From assembly GCA_029465975.1 (NCBI GenBank), contig CM055755.1:9407304-9471303 (forward strand): a stretch of DNA of 64,000 nt, written 5' to 3'. The DNA comes from Dallia pectoralis. Lineage: Eukaryota; Chordata; Actinopteri; Esociformes; Umbridae. This document shows positions 23,845 to 35,446 of the stretch, piece by piece. The position numbers and the translations under genes were made by a program. The notes beneath the pieces were generated by a model. That model had not been told where the DNA came from, ran no database searches, and saw only the letters and a list, made by a program, of their open reading frames with translations. Positions within the stretch are counted from its first letter, which is position 1. Every line of letters begins with the position of its first letter.

Positions 23845-24482
23845 TTAAGTGACTTTGAATATGGTAACGATCCTCATTGGTACCAGAAGTGCTGATTGCA
23901 GCCTCTCAGAAACGGCTGACAGGATGTTCAGTCGCTGAGGTCTCTGGAGTTTCTCTAGAGAGAACATCTAGAGAGGGGCAGTTCTGTAGGCGAAAACACC
24001 ATGTCAAAGGAGGAGAATGTTGGGACAAATTCAAGCTGACAGAAAGGCCATTAAATACTAAAACACACACTTTTTACAATGGTAATATGCAGAAGGATCT
24101 GACTTATAGCAGTGGGTTCTACCCAATAACACGACAGAAGGATCTGACTTATAGCAGTGGGTTCTACCCAATAACACGACAGAAGGATCTGACTTATAGC
24201 AGTGGGTTCTACCCAATAACACGACAGAAGCATCTGACTTATAGCAGTGGGTTCTACCCAATAACACGACAGAAGCATCTGACTTATAGCAGTGGGTTCT
24301 ACCCAATAACACGACAGAAGCATCTGACTTATAGCAGTGGGTTCTACCCAATAACACGACAGAAGGATCTGACTTATAGCAGTGGGTTCTACCCAATAAC
24401 ACGACAGAAGGATCTGACTTATAGCAGTGGGTTCTACCCAATAACACGACAGAATGGTAACTAAGAAAGTGGCTGATCTGTG
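23845..24482 (+). mobile_element. Tc1-like element (family C) whose core is replaced by a 45-bp array
   Basis: The left part matches, in order, the transposase 5' coding region of a teleost Tc1-like family: TTAAGTGACTTTGAATATGG, CAGCCTCTCAGAAACGGCTG, GGGCAGTTCTGTAGGCGAAA, GGAGGAGAATGTTGGGACAA, GCTGACAGAAAGGCCATTAA, and TAATATGCAGAAGGATCTGA. The next bases start the 45-bp array. Immediately after the array, AACTAAGAAAGTGGCTGATC matches the 3' terminal repeat of the same family (consensus ACCTAATAAAGTGGCCGGTG). So the middle and 3' half of the transposase gene is missing and an array sits in its place. Confidence 0.75.
24091..24450. repeat. 45-bp minisatellite, exactly 8 copies
   Basis: Eight nearly identical 45-bp units beginning AGAAGGATCTGACTTATAGC and ending CCAATAACACGAC. 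The only visible variation is a G/C change (AAGGATCT in units 1-3, 7 and 8; AAGCATCT in units 4-6). The unit is 15 codons and stop-free in several frames on both strands, which gives three false long frames. The start of the unit (GCAGAAGGATCTGA) aligns with Tc1 transposase sequence, so the array was probably born from it. Confidence 0.97.
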
Positions 24483-25562
24483 TATTTTAGAAAAGCGCAT
24501 TTTGCATTCAGACGAAACCGTTTTATTGTCATTTAGCACTCCTGACAAATGTCAATTCACCTCTTAAGTCTTGGTGTGTGGTGTCTTAGTCTTCGCCCGA
24601 CTGACTGACTTTCTCTCTCTTTCTCTCTCTGACCGCTCAGCTCAGGTATACATGCATGTGGTTATGTCAATGTAATACTCTCCCTTAGCTTACATTGGTC
24701 CAGTAAGCTACCTGCCTGTGAACACAAACACACATAAGGAACAAGAGCAACTGGATGAGGCGTTCAACTGACACCCTTTAACCCTCGAGTACTGACACCC
24801 TGGAACCCTCGTTCCGTAGCAAAGATGCAGTCATTGACTTCCCAGTTCTTTACAAGAGGCCACGTGAGTACACTTCTACCAGCTACCAGACAATGCTCCG
24901 TAGAAGGTCCGCTGGGTATAATGTTCACCGTGTACGAAGATCGATGTACCTTCCAACTTTCCCAGGACATAAAAATAAAGCTGATATAGCAGTTGTTCCA
25001 CATGCAGCAGCCGGCTGGAGACTATAAGGTGGACCAAACAGCACGGGGGGTATTGACACGACTCAAGGGACTTTGGTCACACCGGCAAACAGAAGGATAA
25101 CAGGCTGTTTCCGTCGCGCAGCGACTTGCGTGATCTTACCAGTTCTGCACTGAATCACGCCACACTAAGCCAGCTGATGCCTGTTCAATCCAGGCAATTA
25201 TGCGTTCATCATCTGGGGTAGCGTCTCTAAAGAGAAATCGCTTCACATGGACTCATCTCTGTCAAAAAGTGACAGGGGAACATGAAACGCACACCACAGT
25301 TTTAGTTTTGAAGGAGAGTTACATTATTCAAAGGGATGGGATGTAGCTAGAAACCTGGTAACCATTTGTATGTTGTTACCTTGACAATATAAACATAGGG
25401 ACGGTATTTATCATTTGCTATGAAACACAAGACCCTGAATAGCAACTCTTTGATACTTTATATATCGTTTTTCATGACACAAATTTATGTCCGAAACATA
25501 TAGTTTCCAGGTGCCATTTTTGATTTGCTGGCTGGAAAAACATTTGAATACAGTTCCTACCA
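24483..25562. other. Gene-free stretch
   Basis: No gene recognised. The minus-strand frame 24764-25003 (79 codons) spans sequence that might be an old transposon piece, but I find no diagnostic motif. A short TCTC run is at 24611-24632. Confidence 0.35.
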
Positions 25563-26032
25563 CTTCTATGTTCTCTGCTTTATTCACTTCTATATTCTCT
25601 TCTATGTTCTCTGCTTTATTCACTTCTATATTCTCTTCTATGTTCTCTTCTATGTTCTCTGCTTTATTCACTTCTATGTTCTCTTCTATGTTCTCTTCTA
25701 TGTTCTCTTCTATGTTCTCTTCTATGTTCTCTTCTATGTTCTCTTCTATGTTCTCTTCTATGTTCTCTTCTATGTTCTCTTCTATGTTCTCTTCTATGTT
25801 CTCTTCTATGTTCTCTTCTATGTTCTCTTCTATGTTCTCTTCTATGTTCTCTTCTATATTCTCTTCTATGTTCTCTTCTATGTTCTCTGCTTTATTCTCT
25901 TCTATGTTCTCTTCTATGTTCTCTTCTATGTTCTCTTCTATGTTCTCTTCTATGTTCTCTTCTATATTCTCTTCTATGTTCTCTTCTATGTTCTCTTCTA
26001 TATTCTCTTCTATGTTCTCTTCTATATTCTTC
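25563..26032. repeat. 12-bp minisatellite (TTCTATGTTCTC), about 39 copies
   Basis: About 470 bases of TTCTATGTTCTC with TTCTATATTCTC variants and four units reading TGCTTTATTCAC or TGCTTTATTCTC. Being four codons long, it gives false frames of FSSM and FYVL repeats. Confidence 0.97.
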
Positions 26033-26221
26033 TTAGTGTTTTGATAGTGATGTGTCTTTCCCTACTGTATACTATAATCATCCTGCTTCTTTATTTCATA
26101 AGAGAAAAGAAGTTGATGAATATGCTAGTCTGCCACTGCCGCTAGTGCCGCTTGTGCTGCTGTCTGCTCTGTCGGAAACGTCCTCCTACATCTAACGATC
26201 GTAAATGAAATGAGCTGTTAA

Positions 26222-26830
26222 TTAAATGCTGCACTGGTGAACTCAGCCATGGCTATGGTTGGGATCGACCATGAAAGGTCTCTGTATTGGAGGCCCAAAG
26301 AACCTTGTTCCCCTCAGAGGACTTCTGAAGTGGACAGAAAGGTCTGCTTACATGAATCCAAATGCTTCTTTACACAGTGTTTCTCATGGAGCTTGACAAT
26401 GATCCCCAGCACACTGTAATAGCTACCAAATGGTTTTCTTACGGCCAAGAAGTGGAGAGTTCTGGAAGTTAATCACCGATTCTGAATCCAATTAAACATG
26501 ACGTTCACACGCTGAAGACAAGACAGGAGGTGAAAGGGACAGGAACTGAACATGACAGTAAAGACCTGACATTTGCATCACCATGGAAACACCCAGCGTC
26601 TGGTGATGTTTATGGGTCACTGGTCTTGGGCAACCATTAAATGTAAAAGGCAATGTGGCATTAAACATGACTGCTCTAATGTGCACGATTGTACAATATT
26701 TTGGCATTCATATTTCTGAATTGTTGATCATAAGTTGACATGGATGAAAATAAGCTCAGATTGAAACGGAATATTTGCACTTTATATGATTTAGAATCCA
26801 AGGTGCAGACAAAGCGTTTTTTTTAATGTT
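26222..26830 (+). mobile_element. Degenerate Tc1-like element (family E), 3' half
   Basis: Successive pieces follow the 3' half of another teleost Tc1-like transposase gene: TTGACAATGATCCCCAGCAC (NDPQH region), GGCCAAGAAGTGGAGAGTTC, GAATCCAATTAAACATGACG (the third catalytic acidic residue region), CACCCAGCGTCTGGTGATGT, and the AT-rich 3' end with AGCTCAGATTGAAACGGAAT and TAGAATCCAAGGTG. The frame is broken by several indels. The 5' half was not found. Confidence 0.7.
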
Positions 26831-27107
26831 TGGAACTTTATATTCGCAGAGTGGTGAAATATTTTTAACATCACATGTTAAATAATTCTATCTTATAATG
26901 CTATGTTAATAATAAGAAATAACATTTAATGAGGTTTGCTTCCATGGCTGGTTTTGGACCAATAGTGGCTTTGACAGTTCTACTGTTAAATAGAGGTTTC
27001 GGTGACTTTTGACAACACTCGCTGGTGCTGGGTAACCCTGAGCTGGAGATGATTATTAGCTGTGCATGAGGATATCTGTATGTACACCCATGGGGAGGGC
27101 TACAGCG

Positions 27108-27432
27108 AGAGGGAGGAGAGAGGGAGGGACAAGGGGAGAGAGGGAGAGAGAGAAAGAGAGGGAGAGAGAGAGGGAGAGAGAAGGGGAGAGAGGGAGAGAG
27201 AGAAAGAGAGGGAGAGAGAGAGGGAGAGAGAAGGGGAGAGAGGGAGAGAGAGAAAGAGAGGGAGAGAGAGGTAGAGAAGGGGAGAGAGGGAGAGAGAGAA
27301 AGAGAGGGAGAGAGAAGGGGAGAGGGGAGAGAGAGAAAGAGAGGGAGAGAGAGAGAGGGGGAGAGGGAGAGAGAGAAAGAGAGGGAGAGAGAGAGGGAGA
27401 GAGAAAGAGAGGGAGAGAGAGAGGGGGAGAGG
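27108..27432. repeat. GA-rich (GGGAGAGA) tract
   Basis: Purine-only tract of GAGAGAGGGAGAGAGAAGG-like units with a loose higher-order period. It gives Arg/Glu frames on the plus strand and Leu/Ser frames on the minus strand, all artefacts. Confidence 0.95.
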
Positions 27433-30400
27433 TGATCCCAGTAACGGTGTTGAAAAAAAATGATATGATTCAGAATTAACCAGAGTTTGGCTAAAATCTT
27501 GCCCACGGCTCTGTCTGATTGAAAGAGAGAGGAGGACCAATGGCAAGAAGGCAAAGAGGAGTGCTCAAATTCCTCTCCTCTCCCCTCTTACCTCTTTCCT
27601 CCTTCAATCAGAGGGAGCCCGTGGGCAAGGCTTTGGCCTCGGTCCTGGAGTCTTCTCCACTCTGTCACCAGAAGGAACGGCCGCTTCAATCTGCCAAGTA
27701 CTTTCATCACATCAAGCAGCACTAGATCCTGGCAGACTACACCTGCTGGCTGGCTTTTGGATCTAGTAAAAACACATAAATCAGTTAGAATAAAAATAAA
27801 TTATTTTTAGTTCCAGCAGCAGCTGTCCATATAGTTCACTCGCCAGAGTTCATCCAGCCACAGAATTCTGGGAAATTAGTCCTCTGCTCAGTATTGATTG
27901 TTGCTGCCTTTCTACACTCACTGCATTTCTACTCTGCAAAAAGAGGTTTATATGAAAGCATGTACAGGGCAGCTTGTTGGTTAACTAACCAAAAATGTTG
28001 TGTCAGCTTTTGCAAAAAAAAAAACTGATAGTTGAGAGGATGAAATCCCACGTGAAGAGTAAATATTCTGCAACTTTTTTGACCAAAGCGCTCCAGCATG
28101 TGATAAATCTGTTTTAAAAGCAAACCCACATTCCGACAGCTGTCAGAATACCTCCACGTGTTTCGATGTCTTGTCTAATGGTTAAATATTGATTCGATTT
28201 TTCTGGCCCTTAGTTTTGGGCGGATAAATAGCTACTGAATCCATCGTTTAGCTTATTCAATCTGATGTATGCTGCAGTTCATTTTTCTGTGACACAAAAG
28301 GACAATATATTAACTAGTGTGTGTCAATTCCAATATCTGAACCTTCTGGCTGTGGAACAACATATATTTTCCTGGAAGAGATCTCTTTGTCTCCCTCTGG
28401 GTGTTGAATGGAACTAGCCACTTAATGAAATAAATCTCATTAAAACGACATTGTCTCTTTCACTCTGGCACATGGTGACATCTGCCACCGGTGTCATTTA
28501 ACCGCTCCAGTTAAGGTCCATGAGCAGGCGATAATGTAATTCAATGGCACTAGTTTATTTGCTCCTCGCTCAAGCAGGGATTTGTGGTTCTGAAGTGTTG
28601 CAGTAATGTGGGAGTCAAGGGATTCCACCTCAGGGACCTTTAGAGACTCTGAGAAAGGGTTAGATACAGCAGGAGGAAGTCCCCGTAGAGACCTGAGTTT
28701 GAGACAGCCATTATGAGTCTCCCAGGGCCTGTGTAGATGGAAGGGGGAGGGGGGAGAGGAGAGGAGGAGATCGTATACGAGGAGATCGAGGAGGGGAGCA
28801 AAATAAGGAAGTGGAGAGAAACAACAATTGAGAGACAGAGAGATGTGAGAGAGGACGACTTGATGCCACACACATATAAGCTGGGAGTGAAGGAAGACAA
28901 GTTGGCGTGGCTGCTTCCTGTGTGTCTGCCTCCACTCTATTTCCTCACCATTTCTGTCAAAATATTTTTGCTATTCAGAAACGTGAACTGCAAATCGATT
29001 TTAACACAACCCCAGATCTACAGCTGAGGAAAACATGCCAATGACAACCCTAAGCAATGCTGTAACATCCAGTCACAGGCACTTTAGCCTCATGGATATT
29101 TAAATAAAGAAGGAAGAAAACTCACACTACGCTGAACAACGTTAGGATGTGTGATTCGTCTGTGACACTGGTTATGTGATTCATATTGTAAACATGCCCA
29201 CGCAGACACCAAGAGAAGCCCAGCTAATACCTTTTTAGGTTTGTTTGTGAAGGTCTCAGATGTTCAGGGGTGCCTCTGGAGAATTAGCAACTTCCGCTGA
29301 AGGATGCCATTTCAGACATGGCAGGAGAGGTGTGTTAGAGAAAGCAGAAAGCCAACTAGGACCCAGAGCTGTCCTCTCTAGTGCCTGCTTTACCGATAGT
29401 CATCCATTATCAAGATTTAGACTTGAAGACAAACGCATACAAACATTCTCACACAAGACATTGTTTTTTAAAATACAAACACACCTGGTTGTGTTCAATG
29501 AGATGAGCACTAAGTTAACACACACTCACTGGCACAAACAGAGAAACAGTCTTCGACCACCCTAAAAAAACGTCAGAACAACGATGCACTCAGACACATA
29601 ATAATTGGATATGACACCTTAAGCTACATTGACTACAGCCAGGGAATGCTAATTGAGGAGGAGTTGCTGTCTAATGGATTTTTATTGCCCAAAACAAAGC
29701 TTGCAAGAACACATTTAATGTGACATTAAATCTCTAGTCCACCCATCATCTGGGGAATCACTGCTGTCTAATGACTTTAAATGCTTGCTCTGATTTCTCT
29801 CAGATAATTCAAAAACATATTACCAGATCCTTGATTTGACATGCCAGCTGTCGTCTGTAATGACATTGTCTAAAATCTCTCAGAACATTTTCAGACTGGC
29901 CAACGTTTTGAAATGACAAGGTGCAGAGCTAAGTCGAGACCATAAAACAAATGAGGCAGTGTTTGGATGGTTATTAGCGGCCAGACGTAAAACTAGCAGT
30001 TAATGCTAATATAAAGTAGATTTTTGCTGAGCTAGAGCAGTCCTGTTCTGCGCTGTGAAATGGGCCAGAATCTTTCCACAGTGAAGAGTTTGATCAACAA
30101 CCCATTTGATTTAATCGGAGTGAAACGTTGTAATATCCACATGCACAGTGGTAGTAATCCCAACATCAAAGCTAACGCATGTGTAGCTCTAATGCTAGAA
30201 GTGCTACATTACATGTTTTTCTTGACTTTGTTCTATTTCCCACTTATTTCACTCAGATTTAACACTGTAAACACTGCATTCTATGCATTGAAACACACAG
30301 TTGAACAGCAAAACAAATCTAACCCAAACACATGTGTAGCTTTTTATAGCAGTATGAGATAATTACTATAAATATTACAGAATAAAACTCAGTATCTTGC

Positions 30401-31456
30401 AGTATATGACTACTGGAGGCAGCAGCTAAGCATGCTATGAAATAGCATATAAATTCCCTGTTTAAGTCTGGGTGTAATTTACAAAGCAGCTGTGAGGCAT
30501 GCACAACTTAATCAATACTGAATGAACAGAAACAATACAAACAGAATGGGAAAACGCTGTGCTAGTCCTTTGTAAATATACAGCCATCCTGTTATTCTCA
30601 AATTTACATTGTAAACCTTCTAATATAGGGGTCAATTTTACTCCCCGTTGCAATCCAAGGGGAATCTAAACTTCCAGAATATGATTTTTATCATGTCAAG
30701 CTTATGTGTCAGGCTCTCTGTTTGAAATAAAACGTAAACCCCCCACCGACACCCCTTATACATACTGAATACCTATTGTTCGATCATGTAGAAATATTCC
30801 AGAAAGTACAAGAAAATGTCAGGATTGACCTAAAATTTTCGATGTTTTAAATTAAATTAAGTACAGATCTATGTTACATATGACATTTGTATTTTTATTA
30901 AGGATTGTAATATCACCGGACATTGAGCAGGCCTCAAGGCCGTTGATTTATGTTATGTGTCGCTGCGGTGTTTGTTGTTTTGTTTTTAACGTTAGTTTCA
31001 TTAAAACCCTTTATGTATCTAGTCAGCACTGCGCCTGTGCCCTTCTTCATCCCATATTAAAACAGGGGTAAATGTGACCCCAGAAACAACAATCGCATTT
31101 TCACAAACTCGTAAACTTGAGAATTATATTAAACAAGATCAGTGTGTGTGTGGTAATCACATATCACTATATATTAATGTGTATTAGCCAATTACAGGAA
31201 TTTCCCATGCCAATTAAATGTTCTAAATATACAAAAATCAATTGCTCCTTCATGTTTTCATTTTGACCAAAAGTCTGCCTATCCATTAAACTAGGAATTC
31301 AAAAAATACTTTGGGTTACGCCGAAATTACAAAAACACAATGTTTTTATAAACGTTTCTTCAAATTTGAAACTAATAGTTCAAATACAATATCGGTAGTT
31401 CAAGCTGTCTTGCCATCAGAACATAACTAGACAGCTAGCTGACAAAAAAACACACG
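27433..31456. other. Gene-free stretch of about 4 kb
   Basis: Largely unique AT-rich sequence. It holds a small purine-rich patch at 28736-28850 and scattered short open frames on both strands (28494-28871 minus, 29260-29565 plus, 30060-30362 plus) without recognisable domains or convincing splice borders. It is a plausible intron or intergenic region. Confidence 0.4.
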
Positions 31457-31860
31457 ATCAGCCATAACATTATGACGGATGAAGCGGATGAAGTGAACAA
31501 CACAGAATATCCCGTTACCATGGCACCTGCTAGTGAGTGGGACATATTAGGCAGCACGAAAAAACACTCTCCTCAAAGTTGATGTTTTGAAGCAGGGCGG
31601 CCTGGGCTAAAGAATCAAGTTATCTTTCACATCATGTGGATATACACCCAGTACCAGAAACCATATTCCCTGATAGCGTTGGCCTCTTTCCGCAGCATAA
31701 TGTGCCCGGCCACAAAGCAAAAATGTCTCAGGAATTGTGTGAGGAACACAACCACAACACCACTGTGTTTGCTCGGCTTCCGAATTCCCCGGATATCAAT
31801 TCAATGGAGCGTCTGTGGGATGTGCTGGAAGAACAAGTCCGATCCACGGAGGCCCCATAA
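31457..31860 (+). pseudogene. Tc1-like element (family B), internally deleted, with transposase 3' remnant
   Basis: The left end GATCAGCCATAACATTATGA and GTGGGACATATTAGGCAGCA are the 5' terminal region of family B. A large internal deletion follows, then the transposase 3' half resumes (frame 31636-31860, 74 codons) with HNVPGHKAKM (second catalytic Asp region, here lost), SPDINSMERLWDVLEEQVRS (third acidic residue region) and the EAP motif ending in TAA. The canonical second Asp is changed to His in QHNVPGH. Dead remnant. Confidence 0.75.
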
Positions 31861-31929
31861 CAAGGACAATGACACCAATAACGCTTGCCTTCTGTGTGTT
31901 TTCGCCTTAACACTGCCGTTCAAACGTTC

Positions 31930-32440
31930 GCCGGCCACTTAGATGTCCTTGTTTTTGAAAGAAGAGCACATTCGTGGTCCATTAAAATCTTTAAAGCTAT
32001 TGTGCTGATTAAAGAAGCAATCATACTGGCCTTCATTAGATTATCTGAGTATCTGCAGAATCAACAATTGTGGGTTTGATTACAGGCTCAGAACGGCCAG
32101 ATACAATGAACTTTCTTCCAATCCATGGGAGAAATAGCCAAGATGCTGAAAGTTCATTGCAACGTTATGTGTTATGGACAGAAAGATCTCAGTTCAAGGT
32201 GTTTATATCACAAAGAATGACAATATGCTGGACGAGTGCTTGACATCATTTGTCAAGTATAGTGAAGGCAATATGATGGTCTGGGGGTGCTTTGGTGGTG
32301 GTAAAGTGGTAGATTTGTACAGGGTTAACGAAATCTCAAAGAAGGAAAGATATCACTACATTTTGAAACGCCATATGTTGCACTATTCAGCCATATTTGT
32401 AATCACATCTATCTTTTGTCTTGGGATCTGTTTAGATTGT
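31930..32440 (+). mobile_element. Tc1-like element (family A), internally deleted
   Basis: It begins with CCACTTAGATGTCCTTGTTT, the outer end of family A (compare 20812). It continues with ATTAAAGAAGCAATCATACT, TATCTGCAGAATCAACAATT, GGGTTTGATTACAGGCTCAG and GGCCAGATACAATGAACTTT (the transposase start region). It then jumps to a later part carrying MVWGCFGGGKVVDLYRVN and HYILKRHMLHYS (frame 32174-32464). The part between, with the DNA-binding domain and first catalytic Asp, is mostly deleted, and the 3' end is lost. Confidence 0.7.
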
Positions 32441-33239
32441 GTGTATGCAGATACGGCATCTTGACCTGGATGTCACGGGGGAAATCAGGACAGGGGGCTC
32501 ACTCATATTACTTCAACATGTACATGCAGAAGTACTTGTTCGTCAAGTCAGAGAACGACCTAATCAGTTTTCATCCAAACCGCGGTCTCACAATGTTTGA
32601 CGCACTTAAATTTAATTGAACTGTTTACAGTGAATCTAGGACACATTTTAGCCAAATTGGCGTTTGATAGAATATTTACAATGATATAAAATCACATTGT
32701 TTTATGTATGTTGTCATAGCTACTTGTCAACAATTGTTTGTGTTTCTGGGGTTCTAGATGATTCATGTAAGGTAGAAATATTAAAACTAATGGATGAAAC
32801 AACGGACGAGGTGAAAGCGTTGGGAGTTAATTCCTCCAAGCTAATATTCTGAACTGAGACCATTATCCCGATTTCTCATGTTGTGGTTGATGTTAGATGT
32901 TACTGAACAATGTGTTTCTCAGCATCTCTGACTTACACCGGATTTCTTGATGACCTCCTAATTCGTGTTGTTCTGACTTTAGTCAAACCTTGTTCCTAAC
33001 CACGTCCCAACCTCTTTGCTCAAACATCATCTATCTCCATTTCTGCCCCATCTTCCTCTCAATCATTTGAGAGAAAGATGCATTATAAAAAATGTGGTTA
33101 GGTTTTATGTCTTTTTTATGTGTTTTTTAGTCTATTCCATTTAATTAAAATCTTTGTCTCCATGCTTTGGATGAGTGACAATTCGTTAGAAAAAATATAA
33201 CAGCCTTACATTTTTTGTTTTGGTGCAAATGTGATAGAC
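32441..33239. other. Gene-free stretch
   Basis: AT-rich, nothing recognised, up to the GC-rich edge of the tyrosine-recombinase element. Confidence 0.4.
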
Positions 33240-33475
33240 TAGAATGCGTGTTCGTAGTAAATTGGGGCTCGGAATTTGGCCCGAACCCAGAGTACCCCCC
33301 TAACGCTAAGGAGCAGAGGACAGCCGCCGGATTATAAACCCCCCAGAGAGCCGAGCTTAGTGGACTGGCATCACGAGGAAGGGTCTGACTTTTATTTTTT
33401 TTGTATGCGCGGGGGCCTGTGAAGCCGTTCACGGCCTGGACTAGATGGGCCCTGCTGGCCTGTAGACGTGGAGCG

Positions 33476-33925
33476 TTTGAACGTTTGTTGTGGGACCGAC
33501 GCTTGGTATTCCTATTCCGACCGCTGTGAGACCAATGCTCGCTGGACGGAAAGGAGAAACGTGGGAGCTTTGCTGTGGGACCAATGCCCGTTTGGTATAG
33601 ATTCCTATTCCGATCGCTGTGAGACCAATGCTCGCTGAACGGAAAGGAGGAACGTACAGGAAAGTGAGTGCTTGCCCGGGAGCGAAGGAGCTCGACAGGG
33701 GAAGTTCTCGCTCCGTCCGCTGTGAGACTAGTGCCCGCTGGACGGAAGGAAACGGGAAATAGCGAAAGTGAGTGCCTGCTCGGGAGATTTTCTCACGCGG
33801 CATCTGCTGGAGACCAAATGCTCACTGGATGAAAGAGAAAACAAGAGCGCTCTACCGGGGGAGCTCTCAGTCTGTCCGCTGTGAGGCCAATGCTCGCTGG
33901 ACGGAAAGAGAGGACAGAAAAGGAA
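33476..33925 (-). repeat. Direct repeats in the 3' region of the DIRS/Ngaro-like element
   Basis: A motif close to CGCTGTGAGACCAATGCTCG plus CTGGACGGAAAG occurs four times (near 33519, 33616, 33718 and 33878). The first two are embedded in a larger repeat containing TTCCTATTCCGA and GCTGTGGGACC. Ngaro elements carry split direct repeats at the 3' end, so these may be part of the terminal repeat system. No copy was seen at the other end. Confidence 0.75.
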
Positions 33926-33995
33926 AAAGGGGGTTCTATTAATTACAACGGAGTTCTATTAATTAGTTAATTTATTTGTCCATTTATCTATTGGT

Positions 33996-34534
33996 TCATT
34001 TGTTTACGAGGGTTTGGTGAGCTATTTTGATATGGGACCGATTTGTCCTGATGTAGCTTTGGAAAGCGTCGGAGGACCATCTCCCGAGGGCTTGGATCTG
34101 CTGTTGGGAGAGGCCTTTTTGGGCTGCTGAACTTGCTGCCCCGATGCGGAATGAGTGGCCTGAAAAGTGTTCTGCTGAAATGCCTGACTGCTGGAGAACG
34201 GATTTGAGGTGCTTCTGGAACCAGAAACGTGTCACGGGTTTTCGGGATTCGTCCACGAACAGGGGTTCCAGAGGAGATCTAGCCTGGGATCTTCTCCGTT
34301 GCAGGTAAACCCGAATTGACTGGTACGGTTGGATTTGCGAGGCTATAGGTTAAAAATGTAGATGAAATGGCCTTTATTGGTCTGGTCAGTCTTGCTTCGT
34401 TTAATCAGGAATGAAATTGCCTCTTCGTCTATCACTGATAGGTCTGAGATGGTGGGATGGATTTCGGGGTCGAATTTGGAAGTGGTGGTGAGTTCCGAGC
34501 ATCTGAGGAAGCCGAAAAAGGCTAGGATAAACAT
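33996..34534 (-). pseudogene. Tyrosine recombinase of the DIRS/Ngaro-like element
   Basis: Two frames make up the catalytic domain of a phage-integrase-type tyrosine recombinase. 34343-34534 holds FFGFLRCSELT, with the first catalytic Arg, and KRSKTDQ. 33996-34256 holds HSFRIGAAS, with the His and second Arg of the HxxR box, and LGRWSSDAFQSYIR, with the nucleophile Tyr near its end. All catalytic residues of the family can be read, although the region between the two frames (34257-34342) is frameshifted. In this class the enzyme joins a circular DNA intermediate to the target without target duplication. The gene is last in the element, as expected for Ngaro order. Confidence 0.85.
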
Positions 34535-34971
34535 AGCGTCAAGTGTGCGGGTGGCACCTAGGGGCTGGTAGCCTGTGCGGAGGGTGTAAATGCATTTGGT
34601 TAAGATATCAAGGGTTAAGGGTTGCCTGGCGTCGGCACGGGTGGGCTGGGATCTTTGAATCCCTTTAATCAGGAGGGAGGTTTATGCGTTGCTTATTCCA
34701 GGGGAGGGAGCGCCGTGCATCAATTTATGAAAAAACTGGATGCCGCTCAGATAACCTCTAATGGACCCGGCTTGTAAGCCCTTTGTGGTATATAGATAGG
34801 AGGTGAAAGACGTTATGGAAAGAAGGGAAAAATCGGGGAAGGGTAGGTTGTAAGAAGCGTGGAATGATTTAAAACTTTTCCAGGCGGTAAGGTAGGATTG
34901 GAGGGTCCTGGGGGCGACTGCTTGGAGGATGGTGTTGAGTGATGAATCGAGCAGGGTTTTTAGCGGGTGGT

Positions 34972-35440
34972 TTATGGGAATATCAACTCTGAATAGCGAG
35001 GGCCCGAAGTAGGGATATGGTCCGCCTCCAGAGCCAGCGTCCTGAATTTCTGAAACAGAAAGCGAGACAGGGAGTCAGCGATTTGATTCTCCGACCCGGG
35101 GATATGCTTAGCGATGATAATGAATTGTTCGCAAGCTGCGATCCAGGTGAGGCGCCTTAAGAGTGGCATCAGAGCGGATGAATGGGGTTAATGCAGTGCA
35201 CGGTCGCCTCATTGTCGAATGCACTAGGATGCTTGTAGAGGACCATTCCTTTCCCCACAGGAAAGCTGCTATTACGAGAGGGTAGAGCTCGAATAGCGCT
35301 GAGGATTGCGGTATTTCCTGGAACTGGAGTGGCCACGGAGCCGCGAACCAACAACCTTGGTAGAAACCCCCGAACCCGATTGAGGGGGCGGCGTCTGTGA
35401 ACAGTTGGATGTCGGTGGGGGTCGGGACGAGGTTTTTGTA
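34972..35440 (-). pseudogene. RNase H domain of the DIRS/Ngaro-like element
   Basis: Readable on the minus strand in two frames. The first reads LFTDAAPSIGFGG (first catalytic Asp) and, further on, SDNEATVHCINP (another acidic residue). The second (34972-35169) reads AACEQFIIIAKHIPGSENQI then ADSLSRFLF (final Asp). This order matches the RNase H that follows the reverse transcriptase in DIRS-order elements. A frameshift near 35440 separates it from the polymerase and another near 35180 breaks the domain. Confidence 0.8.
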
Positions 35441-35446
35441 AAAAAA

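Noticed and set aside
24091..24450. Regular 45-bp repeats considered as a CRISPR-like array
   Set aside because: Units are contiguous with no unique spacers, in a vertebrate genome with transposon flanks.
27066..27554. Arg/Glu-rich and Ser/Leu-rich frames
   Set aside because: GA-rich low-complexity tract; composition alone explains them.
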